Below are positions 42,919 to 56,163 of a DNA stretch of 64,000 nt, in pieces. The stretch is from Isoetes taiwanensis. Its lineage: Eukaryota > Streptophyta > Lycopodiopsida > Isoetales > Isoetaceae. The notes beneath the pieces are model-generated. The model did no database searches. It was not told the DNA's origin and saw only the letters and a list, made by a program, of their open reading frames with translations. The stretch lies in the NCBI GenBank assembly GCA_021234155.1, contig JAJEKV010000002.1:27087299-27151298 (forward strand). The letters run 5' to 3'. Made by a program: the position numbers and the translations under genes. The first letter of the stretch is position 1. The number at the start of each line of letters is the position of its first letter.

Positions 42919-44445
42919 AACAAATATGTAGCACAATAGCGGGGGGTTACTTTTAGATTTTTATACAGCTTTTTCACATGGTTTTCTATGATTTACGTTG
43001 TTTGTATTACGTTGAGGTGTACTAAATAGTATTTCTAGATTGCACCCGCTATGGGCGTTGATTTTTAGTTGGTTGGAACAATCAGGGGTTGTTGTCTTCC
43101 TCTGCATGTGTTTGTGCATGAACACTGGCATGTGTATGCATGTGCATGTGCATGTGTGTGCATGTGCATGTGTGTGCATGTGCATGTGTATTGTGCATGT
43201 GCATGTGCAAGTGCAAGTGCATGTGCATGTGTGCATGTGTGTGCATGTGTGCATATGCATGTGTACTTGCCCTCTTAGTTCTTATTGCGGAGTGGATTTT
43301 ACTACCCGCGAGATGGATTTTTGCTCACACTTACAAAGGTATTTGTTTTTAATGTTTCTTAGTTAGCATAATGTTTTGTTTTACAAGGTATTGGTTTCTG
43401 ATTCTACAATGTAGTCTTTGCAAAACCCCTTTTGTTTCCTTCCTAAGATTTCTTTTCTTGATTCAAGTCTAGGCCCTCTGTTTGCTTCCAACTCTTGGAT
43501 ATTCACGGGCTGTCGGATTGTTCATAGCCAGACCTTTAGCTTCAATCAACAAGCAGATTCTTATACACTTAGCAGTGGATTATTCGCCCTTTTTCATATC
43601 CGCCTTGAATCGGTCAAGCGGTGGCCACAAGAATGCATTTATATTGTAGGTTTGCAACTTTAATCGAACCATAAAAATTTGAATCATGCATTACCTTTAA
43701 GCTAGAGATGGAACATCCAAAATCATATGGATTGATAAACAATGGTGTCATTGTGAAAGAGAAATAGTTGTAGCGGAATTAACAATATGTAGCATAATAA
43801 CAGGGGATTTTCTTTGTGTTGCAAACTTTATGACTTTGAGAATAATGAGATCAATCTGCTCTATCTTTATGGTAACTTTTACTTATGTTCTATTTGTTTT
43901 TATTGTGATCAACTTCAAAAAGCTACAATTGATGAAAGCCTCAAATGAATTCTAGTTTTTCTGGTTTGAATTCTAAAATTTTTGTCACATCGAGGGAGGG
44001 CGTCCTAAGGCCCGAAGGGAGCCAAATTTTTGCAACACAAACCATTAACATCTAACATATAAAATTAAACCCCCAACACATAACAACCAACACATAACAA
44101 TCATTGACATTAACAACCAACACATAACTATCATTGACATTAATTAACACAACCATTGGGTCCAACACATTTAAATTAAAATCCCCTTAAACCCCCTTTG
44201 GTTTGGGTGCATATTCACCGCGAGGGGTGGCGTAGGGGCGAGAGCCCACATAATTGTATTTTGCACATTATGAAATCAACACCATATAGTATTAAGCGTG
44301 AAATCTTATAGTATTTTTTGCGAATCTTGTTATCTGATATATACAAATTTTGTACTTGCATACCCCACAAGCGAGGAACTTTACGTGCGGTATAGATTAA
44401 GGAATAAGGGGTTAATGGTTTGTGTTAATGGTTTGGTAGAGTCAA
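42919..44445 (+). repeat. repeat block 'E' in LINE1-B
   Basis: Same position within ORF1 and same content as 7072-8570: TGTAGCAC start, microsatellite (43102-43265), second start at 43785, and A/T-rich end. The insertion predates duplication. Confidence 0.7.
43102..43265. repeat. (TGCATG)n microsatellite, copy B
   Basis: Essentially identical to 7251-7411, including the interruptions. Such repeats usually drift quickly, so identity points to a very recent duplication or a duplicated assembly. Confidence 0.95.
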
Positions 44446-44952
44446 GGAAGTGAATTTACGTACACCAATGAACAAATTACTAACTTCCCGGGGGACACAG
44501 AAATTGAGGTAATAGGCTAATAAGTCCACAGGCAACCCACATTAGATGGCACGGAAATTGAGTACAATAGGCCATTAAGTCCATCTAACAAAAACCTCAG
44601 CGAAGTAAAGGAAAAAGCGGATTAAAGACAAGGAAGGAGAGATCTTTTTCACACCGAGGGGAAGGAGGAAAGTGCGGATGACCCGAATTGCGAGAAAATA
44701 AATCAAAGGAGCCCACGACCATTTCGTGCTAGATGGTGCGGTAACTAATTCAGCGATGAATAGTAGGCCAATAAGCCCATCTAGAAAAATATTATGCGAG
44801 ATCAATAGTGGACCGCGAGAATATGGTAGGGAGGGTGAACAAGAGAAGTTTACACCCACACACTAGGAAAAAAAAGGAGTTAAGGTGGTCCACTTCTCAA
44901 AGCAAGCTGCCTTGAACTTGAGAAGTCAAAGGCAGAAAAGAATAGGTGCCCA

Positions 44953-47900
44953 ATGAGAATCACAACACGGAATTTAAGAGGTATCAAAAGGTCCTCACGA
45001 AAGGAAAAGGGCCTTAATTGCACTAAGAAATGAAAAGCGGAACATCGTCTTAGTGAGGGAACATAGAGCCTGAATTTGGGAGGCTTCAAATTTGGGCAAG
45101 TGGATCATACCTAATGGAGACTCTGTGTGGACCCCGGCCGGATGGTACCAAGGGAGGCATATGTATGACACGGAGGATTTACATGTGAAGGAAAATATAA
45201 ACATGATAATGGCGGGTGGGGCTATTATTTTGAAGAAGAGCGATAATGTTATTGGTGTAATCAATGTATATGCCTCGGCCCGACTCAGAGAGAGAAAAGA
45301 ACAATGGGAACAAATAGATGCTTGGATCCGAGCTCACCAAACCAAGAATTGGCTCTTGGTTGGAGATTACAACAACACACCAAAGCTTGGGACCAGAAAC
45401 TTGGCAAGCAGTTAAATATGTCAAAAGGAGAAAAGGCGGCTTGGATAAGTTGATGACTAACTTTGTATACATTCCTCCATCCTCATCATATCAGGTATTC
45501 TTGGAGTAATAAAAGGAAAGGAAGCGAAGAACATCTTGTTTTGTTAGGCAGTTTTTATCTTTGCAACAATGATCGATTGATTGGGATAACCTTATTACTT
45601 CTTGTGATGTTGGAAATTCTATTTCAGACCATTATCCTCAATTCACGGAGAATATGGCGATCCACGAGAAAGGGGGAATAAAGACTCCCTTCAAATTTAA
45701 CAACTTTGGATGCTTCAAAATAAAAGGTTACGTGAGGAATTTCACGGTGTTTTATAATCAGCTCCCCAAAGTTCCACTCACTTTCGGTCAATGAAATCCT
45801 TCATCCACAAACTTAGGAAAGTTAAGGAATGGGTAAAGTTGGGGAAAAAAGTGGAGCAGGGAAGAAGAAAAAGCAGAAGATATATGAGGAAATGGGGAGA
45901 TAAGAAATTGCTATTCCGGGACAAGAATAACAAAAGGCTGGCGGGGAAAAAGCGGACTTGGAAGTAAAAGTCAAAAGAAAATTGAAGAGGAAGAGGCAAA
46001 AAGCTTGCAATTAGGAGCGGATGCAAATATCTGAATGAAATGGATGATCACGGGATCTAGTTTTTTTTCAGGACACAAAAAGTAGAATTTTAAACAATGG
46101 AATTATCACAGGTGACAAATGAGCAAGGAGAATGTTTGGTCTCCCAATCGAGATCTGAAAATACTTCCATAAAAGAATACCAAGCTCGTTCATCAATTAT
46201 GGGGTGGATAGTAAAGTAATTGATGACTTTTTAAAGATCTGCTTGATGAACCAGAAATCATAGATGAAGATATGTTAAAAACACACAGAGAAGAAGGAAT
46301 CTGAGAAAGCGTTAAAGTCAATGGCACATGATAAGAGCCCGAGTCGGATGGCTTCCAACTTAGGTTCTATATGGAGTTTTGGAAAATTATGAAAGATGAC
46401 CTCATAACTTTCATTAGGGAAGCATGGCAAGCTAGATATCTTCACCACACTATCAATCTGGCCATATTACTTTGATTCCTAAAGTAAGTGGACCCATAAA
46501 CATAGGAGATTGGAGACCTATTTCTTTGACTAACACTACCTACAAGGTGTTAGCTAAGATCTTAATAACAATTTGAAGTCCAGTCTTATTCATGTGATCA
46601 ACCCATGTCAATCTGCTTTTCTCCCTCAAAGGAATATATTGGACAACTACATTGGAGCTGTTGAAGGTCTCCATTGGAACAAGTTGTCTAAACAAGAATG
46701 TTTGCTGCTCAAGCTGGATTTCAGGAGGGCATATGATACAATAAGCTGGCAATTTTTGGAGAAAGCAATGGCACACTTAGGTTTGTCTGAAAAGGTCTAT
46801 CAAAAAGTGTTTGGATTCAATACAACAGCTGCCTCAGCCCTAATCATAAATGGATCATCCACTGATAACTTTCCCTGCAGGAGAAGAGTTAGGCAAGGGT
46901 GTCCTCTTGCCCCCTACCTCTTTTTGATTGTAGCGAAGTTTTGACAAAGCGGTAATAAAGATCTTGGGATAAAGGAGAAATTGGTCATTGCAACTACCGG
47001 GAGGAAGGTACCTTTTCAATAATGCAATATCTTGATGACCACGTTTGTCTTTTTGAAGAAGGATGGAGAAAGTCTCAAAACTTTTGTTAGCAATGGAAAA
47101 TTTTGGTAAGGTATCACGGGTATATACGAGCGAGAAATAAATGTGCAATTATATTGGAATCACGAAGATAAGGTGATGCAAAAGGAATTAAGGTGCTTGG
47201 CAAGGATCTTTGATGCGATAATACTAGGCATACCTCGGCATTAAACTCTTCTCTCAAAGGACTTTGGGATCCAATAGTGACTTCGGATCAAAAAGAAACT
47301 TGGATCATACTCTTCTTCTTTATCATTGGGTTTGGCGATTCAGATAGCCAATCTTTGTAGTGGAAGTACTCATGTGTACTTCTCCTCTGCAATTATAGGG
47401 GATAAAGCATCATATGGGAAGATAGAAGCAGCAATTAGGAAATTCATCTGGCAAGGTACACATAAGGTGGCTTGGGATGACCTGACCAAGTCTAGGAAAG
47501 AAGGAGGGATGGGGTGCAAGGATCTGTTCTTGCAAGCACAAGCTTTGGCTACTAAGATGATTTGGAGGGCCATTCAGCATAAATCAACATCACACCTTTC
47601 GGCGGTGAGGTATTGGATCAATGAATCTTATCACGTGGGTAGTCACGTTATAAGACACCAATTACCGGACTACGCCTATTTCCAATTTAACCCTTGCCCA
47701 AATACATCTCCCATTTTGAGAAGGATGTTTCAGGCCTGGAACTTGGCTGCACTATGTTATAAACCTCCCATATTGGATACAAGATCGAAAGATATAAATT
47801 TCTTCTGGCATCCAGGGTTTTTAAATAGTGACAATGACTGCTTAGCCCTCGGACACCCTCGAAATATATCTCGATGGAATCGGTTTGGAATAAGAAAGAT

Positions 47901-48600
47901 AGGTGACCTTTGGGATGAGACAAAAGGTTGGAAAAATTGGGAAGCTTGATGGGCTGAGTTGACAAAAGGATCCGCGGATGGATAGAAAGATATACAAAGG
48001 CGGTTATGGAGAAAGTCGGACAAATTGATGGTTTGGCAAAGTACCACCAATCGATTGGCGGCTAAAGGCGATGAAGTTTACTCGGTCAAAGCAATCTCTA
48101 CGATTACAGCGATTAGCCATAAACCTTCAAAGGCTACTTTATTATGGAATTGTGAAGAAGAACGACTAGCGACAATTTGCAAAAAGGGTGGAAAAATTAC
48201 TTTTGCAAACAAAATAAAGGCATTGGTGGATCATATTACATCGGTGACAGACAAACTTCAAAAGACATAAGATGGATCAAAGGTCTCAAAGATGTGTCCA
48301 ATGGGATGTGGGAAGCGAAACATCTAACCATGTATTCCGGTGTCAATTTGTATCGAGTTTTGGAATTAGACTTCTCGGATCAACAAGGCGACAATTGGAG
48401 AAACGTGGCCTTATAGAATTTACGAATCTGAGATAATAGAATCCAATGTACTACAAGGTCATTAGGCTGCTAGGCAATTTGGAAACCACGAGGAGCAGTG
48501 GCAATGGAAAACAAAAATCCCAATCTCATTTGGCTCAAGCAAACTTTTCTTGCGGACTTGGCTAACTTTCAGCGATAGCACATAAATCCACGAAAGGAAA
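44953..48600 (+). pseudogene. LINE1-B ORF2: endonuclease, RT, zf-RVT
   Basis: The start MRIT.RNLRGIK is at 44953. The endonuclease is clearer here than in copy A: VIGVINVYAS and WLLVGDYNNTPKLG (45245-45390). RT pieces 46573-46944 (QSAFLPQRNILDNYIGA, LLKLDFRRAYD, RVRQGCPLAPYLFL) and the connection region 47326-47949 are open, while 45400-46560 and 46945-47325 are broken. The YADD segment near 47020 is altered. Clean parts here correspond to damaged parts of copy A and vice versa. Confidence 0.85.
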
Positions 48601-49665
48601 AATTATGATCTGAGGCTGGAATGCCTTTGGCGATTCGGGGTAATTATGAATTCTTTATTCTCAATCTAGCGTTGATGATGATGTGTTTGCCTGGATGCTA
48701 TGAAGAGACTCAGCGGGTGGGGCTGGCGGCAGGGGAATGGGAGTTCGCGAAGACTTCGAGAAAGTGAAGATGCCAATCTTCGGGTATAGAAGAAGAAGAA
48801 ATTTTCATCCGGTGAAGCGAGGGAGCTTATCCATGCTTACGCATTGAAGAAAATCTTGAAGAAGCACGAGTATGGAGAACAAACAATCTTGACCATATTT
48901 CATGAACTGTTTCATAAATGGCGGCCGAAAAAAGAGGCTCATGTCCTCCTATTCTTTGGACTTCTGGAATTCAGTGGATAAGCTCGATCTAGTTCTCAAT
49001 ATTTTAGGCCGCAGGTCTGTCCAGGATCTTACCATCCAAGATCTGATCGAGGCACAATGATCTATACTGCTCTACATCTGAAACTGCTAATCTATGTCTA
49101 GTCATAATAATTTTGAATTTTGGATAGATCAGACTTAGATCTGGCTGATAGCACAACTCCTATTATTAGGAATGTGCAATTTTTATTATACGTATGCCAT
49201 CTATGGTATACCCTATATGTATTTAAGATTTTAGTATGAATATAAATCCCACCTTGACTCCCAAAAAAAAAAAAAAAGTATTCTTTTTTTTTTTTTTTGA
49301 GAGAATGGGGTTTTTTTCATTAATTATAGAAAAAGGTACAAGAAGTTAAGTGAGCCATAAAATTGGCCACCCAGAATAAAACATGCAAGATTAATTAACA
49401 TATATGAAAGATGTGCTATGGCTATAGCAGAAGTAGTCTGAATATTTTGAAAATTTGAAGTAGAGATCAGCCTTATGAGAGGCTGTGAACCTGTAGTGTT
49501 GTTCCTGAGTTGAACCATCATTGAATCAAAATTCCTCAAGTGGATTTGAGGTAGCATTCTGATGACAAAATCCTGTAAATCCTGTTGATGTTGCTGCAGC
49601 AGTGAGAATGTAAAACAGGTGGAAAGTTGAGATAAGAATAGTGTGGTGCAAGGATGGGGAATTAT

Positions 49666-50175
49666 CTAAGGATTTGGTTGAAATTGATGAGTGTGAAGGT
49701 AGTCATGGTTGGCTTGGAAGTGTGGCTGCAGAATCAGAGTGTTTCCATTTCCCCAGTTTAGCTCTTGAATCAAGGTGTCAGAGTTGGTTGTGGACATCAG
49801 TATGATCAAAGTGCCATAGGCATCTGCCAAGCATCTGTGATGATAGTAGCATTCTCTGTAGTACTGAAATTGCTAGTCTGTCATTCTTCTGCTGTTGCTT
49901 TCCATGAACCACCATAACTGCACCATTAGGTAAGTGCTCCTGCAAAATTCTATGGCCCAATCTATTTCATGATCATGGATATCTGGTATATCAATATCTG
50001 TAACGCCTCTGACTAGGCCTCTCCACATATCATCCTCTGTATACTGAATGTCATGCACTAATCTCTGCCCTGGGAAAAGTCTGTATTCAGCTGGCTCAAC
50101 AGACGTGACGAAATCTCTGCTAAGGCTCATCATGTAGTCTAGCAGAAAGACATTCAATGTTAGTAGGAGTGGCAT
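49666..50175 (-). pseudogene. LINE2-B ORF3, one stop codon
   Basis: The ATG at 50175 overlaps the ORF2 end (stop at 50120) by 56 bases. The frame runs to TAG at 49666-49668 with a single internal stop at 49873-49875. The LINE3 protein has CAG (Gln) at that codon, so the stop is a C-to-T change at a CHG site. Shared motifs are GLVRG.TDIDIPDI, EIDWAIEFCRSTYLM, LWWF, CYYHHRCLADAYG and NSDTLIQELNWGN. It is about 169 codons against 158 in LINE3. Confidence 0.7.
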
Positions 50176-53100
50176 TACAGTGTAATTTAAACAGACGATG
50201 ATGGCCTATGAAATTACCAATAATATGCCATTTATTGTCTACAGAATCTTCATCTAAATGCATTTGACTAATTGCAGTCAATTCAATGTCATACATAACC
50301 TGTGTTTTTATCCACTGTGTAGATAAATTTTTGCCTCCATAATGACATCTGTTTCTATGCTTCCATACATTCCACAATGCAATAAAACAAAGAGAATTTT
50401 TAAAAGCATCATCATTCATTATAAAATCCAACAGGATAGCAGGGCAAACAATGTTGAAAGAATTTTCAAACCACAACAAAAAAGGAGTAAGTTTTGCACA
50501 CCCAAAAATGTGTTCAAGAGTTTCTGCATATCCACAACCTAGGGGGCAATTAGAGTTCAAAGAGTTGGCAGTTTGATTTGAATGCCTGGATATCATTTCC
50601 AGGTTTGGCACACTTTTATTTGCAATAAGCCAAATAAAATATATATATGAAATTTTGGGCAGATAAGAATGCCAAATGTTTGTGAAAAGCCTAGTTTGAG
50701 TGTCATCCGAGAATCCCCAGTACACTTTAGCCTTTGAAGGTATAGTAGGCTTATTTAGGCATTTGTAGACCTTTGAGACACTGTAGGTGGGTTTCTCCAT
50801 AAGATTCCAATCATTAATAATGGGATTATCATTGAGATTTAAAATCTGCGACTATACGCATTATATATTTGAAAAGAATCTTGTCAGATGAAGTACCTCT
50901 GATCTTATGCTTCATATTGGTCCATGAGATCCATCTTGTCTGATCCCATAGATCTCCAAGATTAAGCACATTGCATTCTTTCCATTTCTTATACAACTTA
51001 TAATGTCGATAGCGGAGGGTAGAGTTGTTTCTAGATAGGTTAGAGTTCCAAAAATACTGCGTGTTGAGGTGGTTGTTCTCCAACTTAGAGTGCTTTCGAA
51101 AGTCAAATGAACCTTATTCAGGCCACAATCATGTTTCTCATGAGAGGAGATAGAAGAAGGCGGGTTGCAAAAATGTAAAAGGCTGAGAAGGGCAAGCTAT
51201 GAGAGATAGAAGCATGCTTTTTAGGATGGCTACAAGAAAGCCCGATGATTGATGAATATGGAAGCTTGGATTATTGTTCATGAACAAAGATTTCGGATAT
51301 ATTTGCTGCCAGAGCATAGCTTTGTAAAATTAGATTCTTGCAGCCAAGACCACCTTGAATTTTGTTTACACGGTAATTGAAGTCCAATTGACCATGTGGT
51401 GCTTCCCCAAATGAAATTTCTGACTATCCTTTCAATCTAATGATAGATACATTTAGGAGCAAAAGTCTTGGAGGAGAAGTAGATGTGGGAGGCTGCAATA
51501 GCGAGTTTGCAATTATGGTTCTTCCACCAAAGAAAGGCGGTTGCCATAATTGCCAAGCTTCTTTCTTATCTTTTCAACAATGGGAGTCAAAGACCTTTAA
51601 GACTAGGATTGAGTGACAAAAGGCATACCTAGGAGATTTGTAGTTTCAATAGCCTTCATACATTTAATTCTGCAATACTATCGATTATCCAAATCACCAA
51701 ATGATAATGCATTTGTTCTGTTTAAGTGAATCGAGAGGCGACTCCAAAATTATGAATGGTCAGCGGGAAAGTGTCAATGATAGTTGAATCATTTTTTGAG
51801 AAAACTGAAAGAATCATCATCATCTTGGAAATTGCGGTTGTGTTGTTGTCAGGGAGAGTTATGCCGGTAATTTGTCCACTAGTTTGAAGGTGAGAGATAA
51901 CTCTGGTTAGCATCTCTGCAACTGCTAGAAATAGGTAGGGGGCAAATGGGCACCCTTGTCTGACACCTCGAGCCAGTGGGAAGAAAAAACCAGGGGATCC
52001 ATTAACAAGAACAGTAGATTGAGATCTGGAATTTAGCCCCATAATAAGCTTAATGATCTTATCAGTAAATCCTAACTTCTTGAGAGAGAATTGAAGAAAG
52101 TCCCATCTAACCATGTCAAAAGCTTTTGAAAAATCCAGCTTCAACAAGATGCAGTTCTGATTGGTCAATTTGTTCCAGTGCATCCCTTCCATGGCAGCAA
52201 TATAATTATCAAGGATGTATCTATTAGGAAGGAAAGCAGATTGGTTGGAACTAATGACCTCTTGAAGGTGAGACTTGACCCTGTTTGCAATGATTTTAGC
52301 ACAGATCTTGTAAGTAGAATTTGTCAAAGAAATAGGCCTCCAATCAGAGAAAGATTGAGGATTGTCCACCTTTGGAATTAAGGAAATAAGGCCAGCAGAA
52401 AGAGCAGGGTGCAAGTGATTCGAGTTCCAGAAACCTTTGATCATCAACATAAGATCATTTTTAATAATGTCCCAGAATTTGATGTAGAATTCAGGAGGCA
52501 AGCCATCAGGACCAAGGCTTTTCCCTTTGGCTAAGCTTTTGAGAGTTGAAAGAATTTCCTCCATAGAAGGGGTGGTCTCTAAATCATGAGACATAATTCT
52601 ATCACTGTATAGGTTGTTATCATTAATCAAATCAGTGAAGGAATTGGCACTAGCAGATTGCATAGGGGTGTCTGAAGGATGAGTGAAGATATTTGCATAT
52701 TTGGAGCAGAAGTAATTGGATATTTCTTTTTGATCCTCTAGATTATTACCATTATCATCCATGATAGAGGAAAGCTGACTTTTTAAAAGTCTGGATCTAG
52801 CCACCCTATAGAAGAATTTCGAGTTACCATGGTCCATTTTTTGAGAAATATTTGAGCTTACATCTAATTGATGAGCCTTTGGCCTCTAGCTCTTCAATGG
52901 TTTTAATGCTCATCTCAAGGTTCCCTTCTTGCCAGTGAAGGTCAATGTTAAGAGGGTCATGTTGGAGTTTCAGTCTAACTTCTTTCATTTCTTCTAAATA
53001 AACTCTTTTTTCAGCAACCTTGCTGTCATGAAGGTGTTTTGCCCACTGCTTAATCCAGGACTTAGACTCCTTTAGATTAGAATAGAATGATCTCATAGAA

Positions 53101-53932
53101 TTTGTAGATCTAACTCTCGGAAGAGAGTTGTAAAAATGCAGTAAAATCTCTACAGAAGATGTCAGAGTCAAGAAGGGAGCAGCTTAGCTTGAAGGGAGTA
53201 TTTCCATGTCTCTTAATAGTGAGCGTATGTTTAGTGATAAGAAACTAAAGCTGGTGGTAAGAGATGGAGGTACATTCATCACTATAGACAAAGCAGTTGT
53301 CCCAAAAATCATTATGAATGTTATTGATGTAGTATCTGTCCAGTGCACAGTAAACCCTATTGTTCCCATCTTGTTTATTTGACCAAGAGTAGGCAGAAGT
53401 GGAGGAAGGAATATGTTGTAAAAAATGCCTGTCTAGCGGATGGTCCCAATGAGTTCTCTCATCTGTGGACATATTCAAATCTCTACCAATTTTCGTATCC
53501 CAAGTGGGAGTGTTGTTGAAGTCACCAGCCATGATCCAGGTTTCACAAGTTTGAGATGTTAGCCAATTGTTTATAATAGGCCAAGTAGTAGATCGATCCT
53601 AGAATCTATAGAGGCATAGATGTTAATGACTCCAAAGTGAAGTCATTATTTAGAATAGCAGTTGCCAAGTTTGGCGAGGGAGCTGTTATAGATCAGGCTA
53701 TGATCAAGATGTTTCCAAATGATCTGAGACCTCGGAGGTGCCCGGTAGCTTCAATCCAAATCGAGGAGAATCCAGGGCCAATCCAATCAGCCAGGTTTGA
53801 ACATTCAAAATTTGGGAGTCTAAGCTCCTGGAGAAGGATAATGTCAGCATCATAATTTCTAATTTGAGAAATTGCCCTTCTTCTCTTCAGGGGGCCTTTT
53901 ATTCCTCTGAGATTCCAGCTTAGAATCTTCAT
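50120..53932 (-). pseudogene. LINE2-B ORF2: endonuclease, RT, zf-RVT
   Basis: The start MKILSWNLRG is at 53932. The RT is open over 52837-51722 and includes the linker upstream of RT (MDHGNSKFFYRVARSRLL). The YADD codons are lost near 51815, in a CAG/CTG-altered patch, while copy A keeps them. zf-RVT and the end are open at 50800-50120. The endonuclease end reads ISYHQL and a stop, as in copy A, in sequence that looks unaltered in both copies. Confidence 0.88.
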
Positions 53933-53967
53933 GGTGAGGAGGATAGCAGCAGCAAAGGATAAGGTAA

Positions 53968-54676
53968 TTAACAATGTTTCCTAGATCTCGACTGGTGTTT
54001 CTTTGCTGCGAGAATCTTGAGAGTCTTGAGAATAGTCTTTTTCTTTGCTTTCTTGCCTTTAGATTTGGGAGTGTCAGAGGAATTGTGATGAGGTGTAAGG
54101 AAAGCATCATCATCCCAGGAAATGTTATCAGCAAGGGTATTTTTGAGAGCATTCTCCTTGTCAGAATCAGTGTCATCAGAGGTTGTGTCTACAGAATTTT
54201 TTCCCTCAGAAGAATTATCATGATGAGGGCACATCCAAAATTTAGATTTGCAGCAGTCTATGTCAGCTGAGTTTGTTGAAGCAGTGTAGATGGAGTTAAT
54301 AGAAATATCATTCAGGTTGTCTCTTTCATTATTATTAGTTAAAGAAACAAACTTAGAGTTTACAGTGGAAAGATCTTGCCTGGAATGTCTTGGTCGAGTT
54401 GTGCAGCATCTGCAAGTTCAACCTGTTGTATAACATTTATTGTTGACATTTGCACATTGTTCTGAACATCCATTGTTGGAATAACTGTTGTTTCCTGAGC
54501 ATCATCATTTAACAGAGTTTGTTCCCAGCAGGTTGATATGTCTTTGGCACTGTAATCATTACTGACCTTTACTACATCTGACACTTGTCCAAGAGTTCCT
54601 GATGGCATTTCTGACACTGCAATCAATTCCTGAAGTTGTGAAGCTATCTCAGGTGAAATGGTACCATGTTGAGGAG
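53968..54676 (-). pseudogene. LINE2-B ORF1, C-terminal part
   Basis: The end RSRKHC and TAA at 53968-53970. Near the insertion point 54360-54698 is open: QHGTISPEIASQLQELIAV and onward. It includes CPHHDNSSEGKNSVDTTSDD. The rest of the ORF lies beyond the LTR element, outside the window. Confidence 0.7.
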
Positions 54677-56162
54677 TGTGACGTTCGATCGATATCACGG
54701 TCTCAAGGCATTATACCGTCTTTGCGCCATACCAGCGTATCGTAGATCGATCGGCGTGTACCGGCGTATACCAAACAGGGCGCCCTAGGGGCAACTTGCA
54801 ATGGTGCTTACCTTAGCAATCACGGCGCACCTTTAGACCTTTAACCCATTAAAAGGTAGACCAAGGGTCATGGGAACCCTAAAACCTAGCGATAGCCTAC
54901 ATAAGGCATCAAACCCTAACATTCCCCTTTTCACCTCTGGACCTTCCAGGAGCTCAGGTTGGCGCACAGGTTGATTCCAACTCCACGATGCGCCCGTCGC
55001 CCCGGCATGTGGGATCGCCCTTCGACCGCATCTCGGAGACATGGGCGCCGGGATCGAGAGGAGTGAACCGGGGATCAGGTATTTGGTCGATCAAATAGCA
55101 TAAACCTTACTCCGACCTTGAACCGGTGGGTTTTAGCCTATTAGATCGCCCATAGCAGCAGCCAAGTAGATCCAGAGATTGATCTAACTAAAGAACCTAA
55201 TTCTATGAGATAGATTAGTCTTTATGATTTATTATGTTGATATGATGGGCCGGATGCATTACATTGGACTCATTGTATTGGGAAGGGGTAGAGACTTAAA
55301 AGCTTAGTAGATGATGCTCCTAGCTAGTCCCTCTTAGTGCATTACTAGTTTTTAGGCACATTGTGTTTTAAGAACCCCACGGTTGTGGGTGAAGGGACTA
55401 GGCTGGCTCGAGCGAGGTTAGGTGTTGGCCCCATCCCTCGGTGTGTAAGGCCTCTGGGGGGATCGGTGACTAGGTCTAATGGCTTGCCCTTGAGGTGTGG
55501 GTAAGGCATGGGCTCGACACCCGTGGGGTGGAGTTCACCTTCCGATGGGTTAAGTCGAATAAGGCGGTGGCCCTCTAGTACATGCCAGGTCGACATGTAG
55601 ATCTCGGGTGGGGCGATCCCTACACCCCCCCATCCGGGCTGGGGAGATGTAACCCGGGGAGTAGCCCCTTTGGCTCACGTGCGGAGGAGCTTCTGATCGA
55701 GGTCCCAACACTCTTCAACCTACTGCGCAAAGTGTGCATAGGGGAGGGCGGATGGAGTGGACAACCCAATGCCATGTTCTTATGCCAGCCCAATCCATTG
55801 TCATGATTAAATGCGCAAGGAACTCACGGAGACCCAAGCTTGTCGAGTCCATCCACATTATGCGAGCCTTGGGTAGGAACCTCTTTTGTATTGTCTTGAT
55901 CTTTGTCTATCACGGATGTTGATGTGCCACCCTTGAGGTGGATATATGATGTATGTTCTTGGCGTATATGTTTTGCGGCTTCGCGGCTAGGTAGACCCAG
56001 GGAGGCGGGGTAAAATGACCCCTTCATTCTTCCCCATTTGTGGATTCAGGATGGTCCGCGATGATGCGTGGAGGCTACATGTATCGATATGGAGCTGGTA
56101 TAGGGGATGAACTCCTGGTTGTATCTGGTGAGGACATCATTATCTGAGGAGGGGCGTCCGCC
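54677..56162 (+). repeat. 5' LTR, copy B
   Basis: Starts TGTGACGTTC after AGGAG. The end is altered (ggggcgtccgccg where copy A has ggggacgtcacag). Much more diverged from both copy-A LTRs than those are from each other, largely at CAG/CTG-linked positions. Confidence 0.88.
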
Positions 56163-56163
56163 G

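Larger units (their letters stand above)
41598..44890 (+). pseudogene. LINE1-B ORF1, partial and interrupted
   Basis: Lacks the N-terminal ~180 codons seen in copy A. The first part stays open through the point where copy A is shifted (VVECCDSQAVQITLKKG, 41650-41740), helping to show the original frame. After the E block, the C-terminal part 44460-44880 is broken at nearly every CAG/CTG of copy A. Confidence 0.6.
41598..49277 (+). mobile_element. LINE1 copy B (begins inside ORF1)
   Basis: Collinear with copy A from 5699 onward, including the E block, microsatellite, ORF2 and A15 tail at 49263-49277. The shared sequence begins abruptly at gagttaaccaagatgg; bases before it are unrelated to 5093-5698. 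Because the downstream LINE2 and LTR junctions are also shared, this is the edge of a duplicated segment and not an independent 5'-truncated insertion. Confidence 0.88.
49284..54676 (-). mobile_element. LINE2 copy B (3' segment up to LTR insertion)
   Basis: The T15 tract at 49284-49298 is the poly-A tail. Six bases (gtattc) separate it from the LINE1 tail, whereas copy A has none. ORF3, ORF2 and the end of ORF1 follow as in copy A. The LTR element enters at the same base, after AGGAG (54672-54676). Confidence 0.9.
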
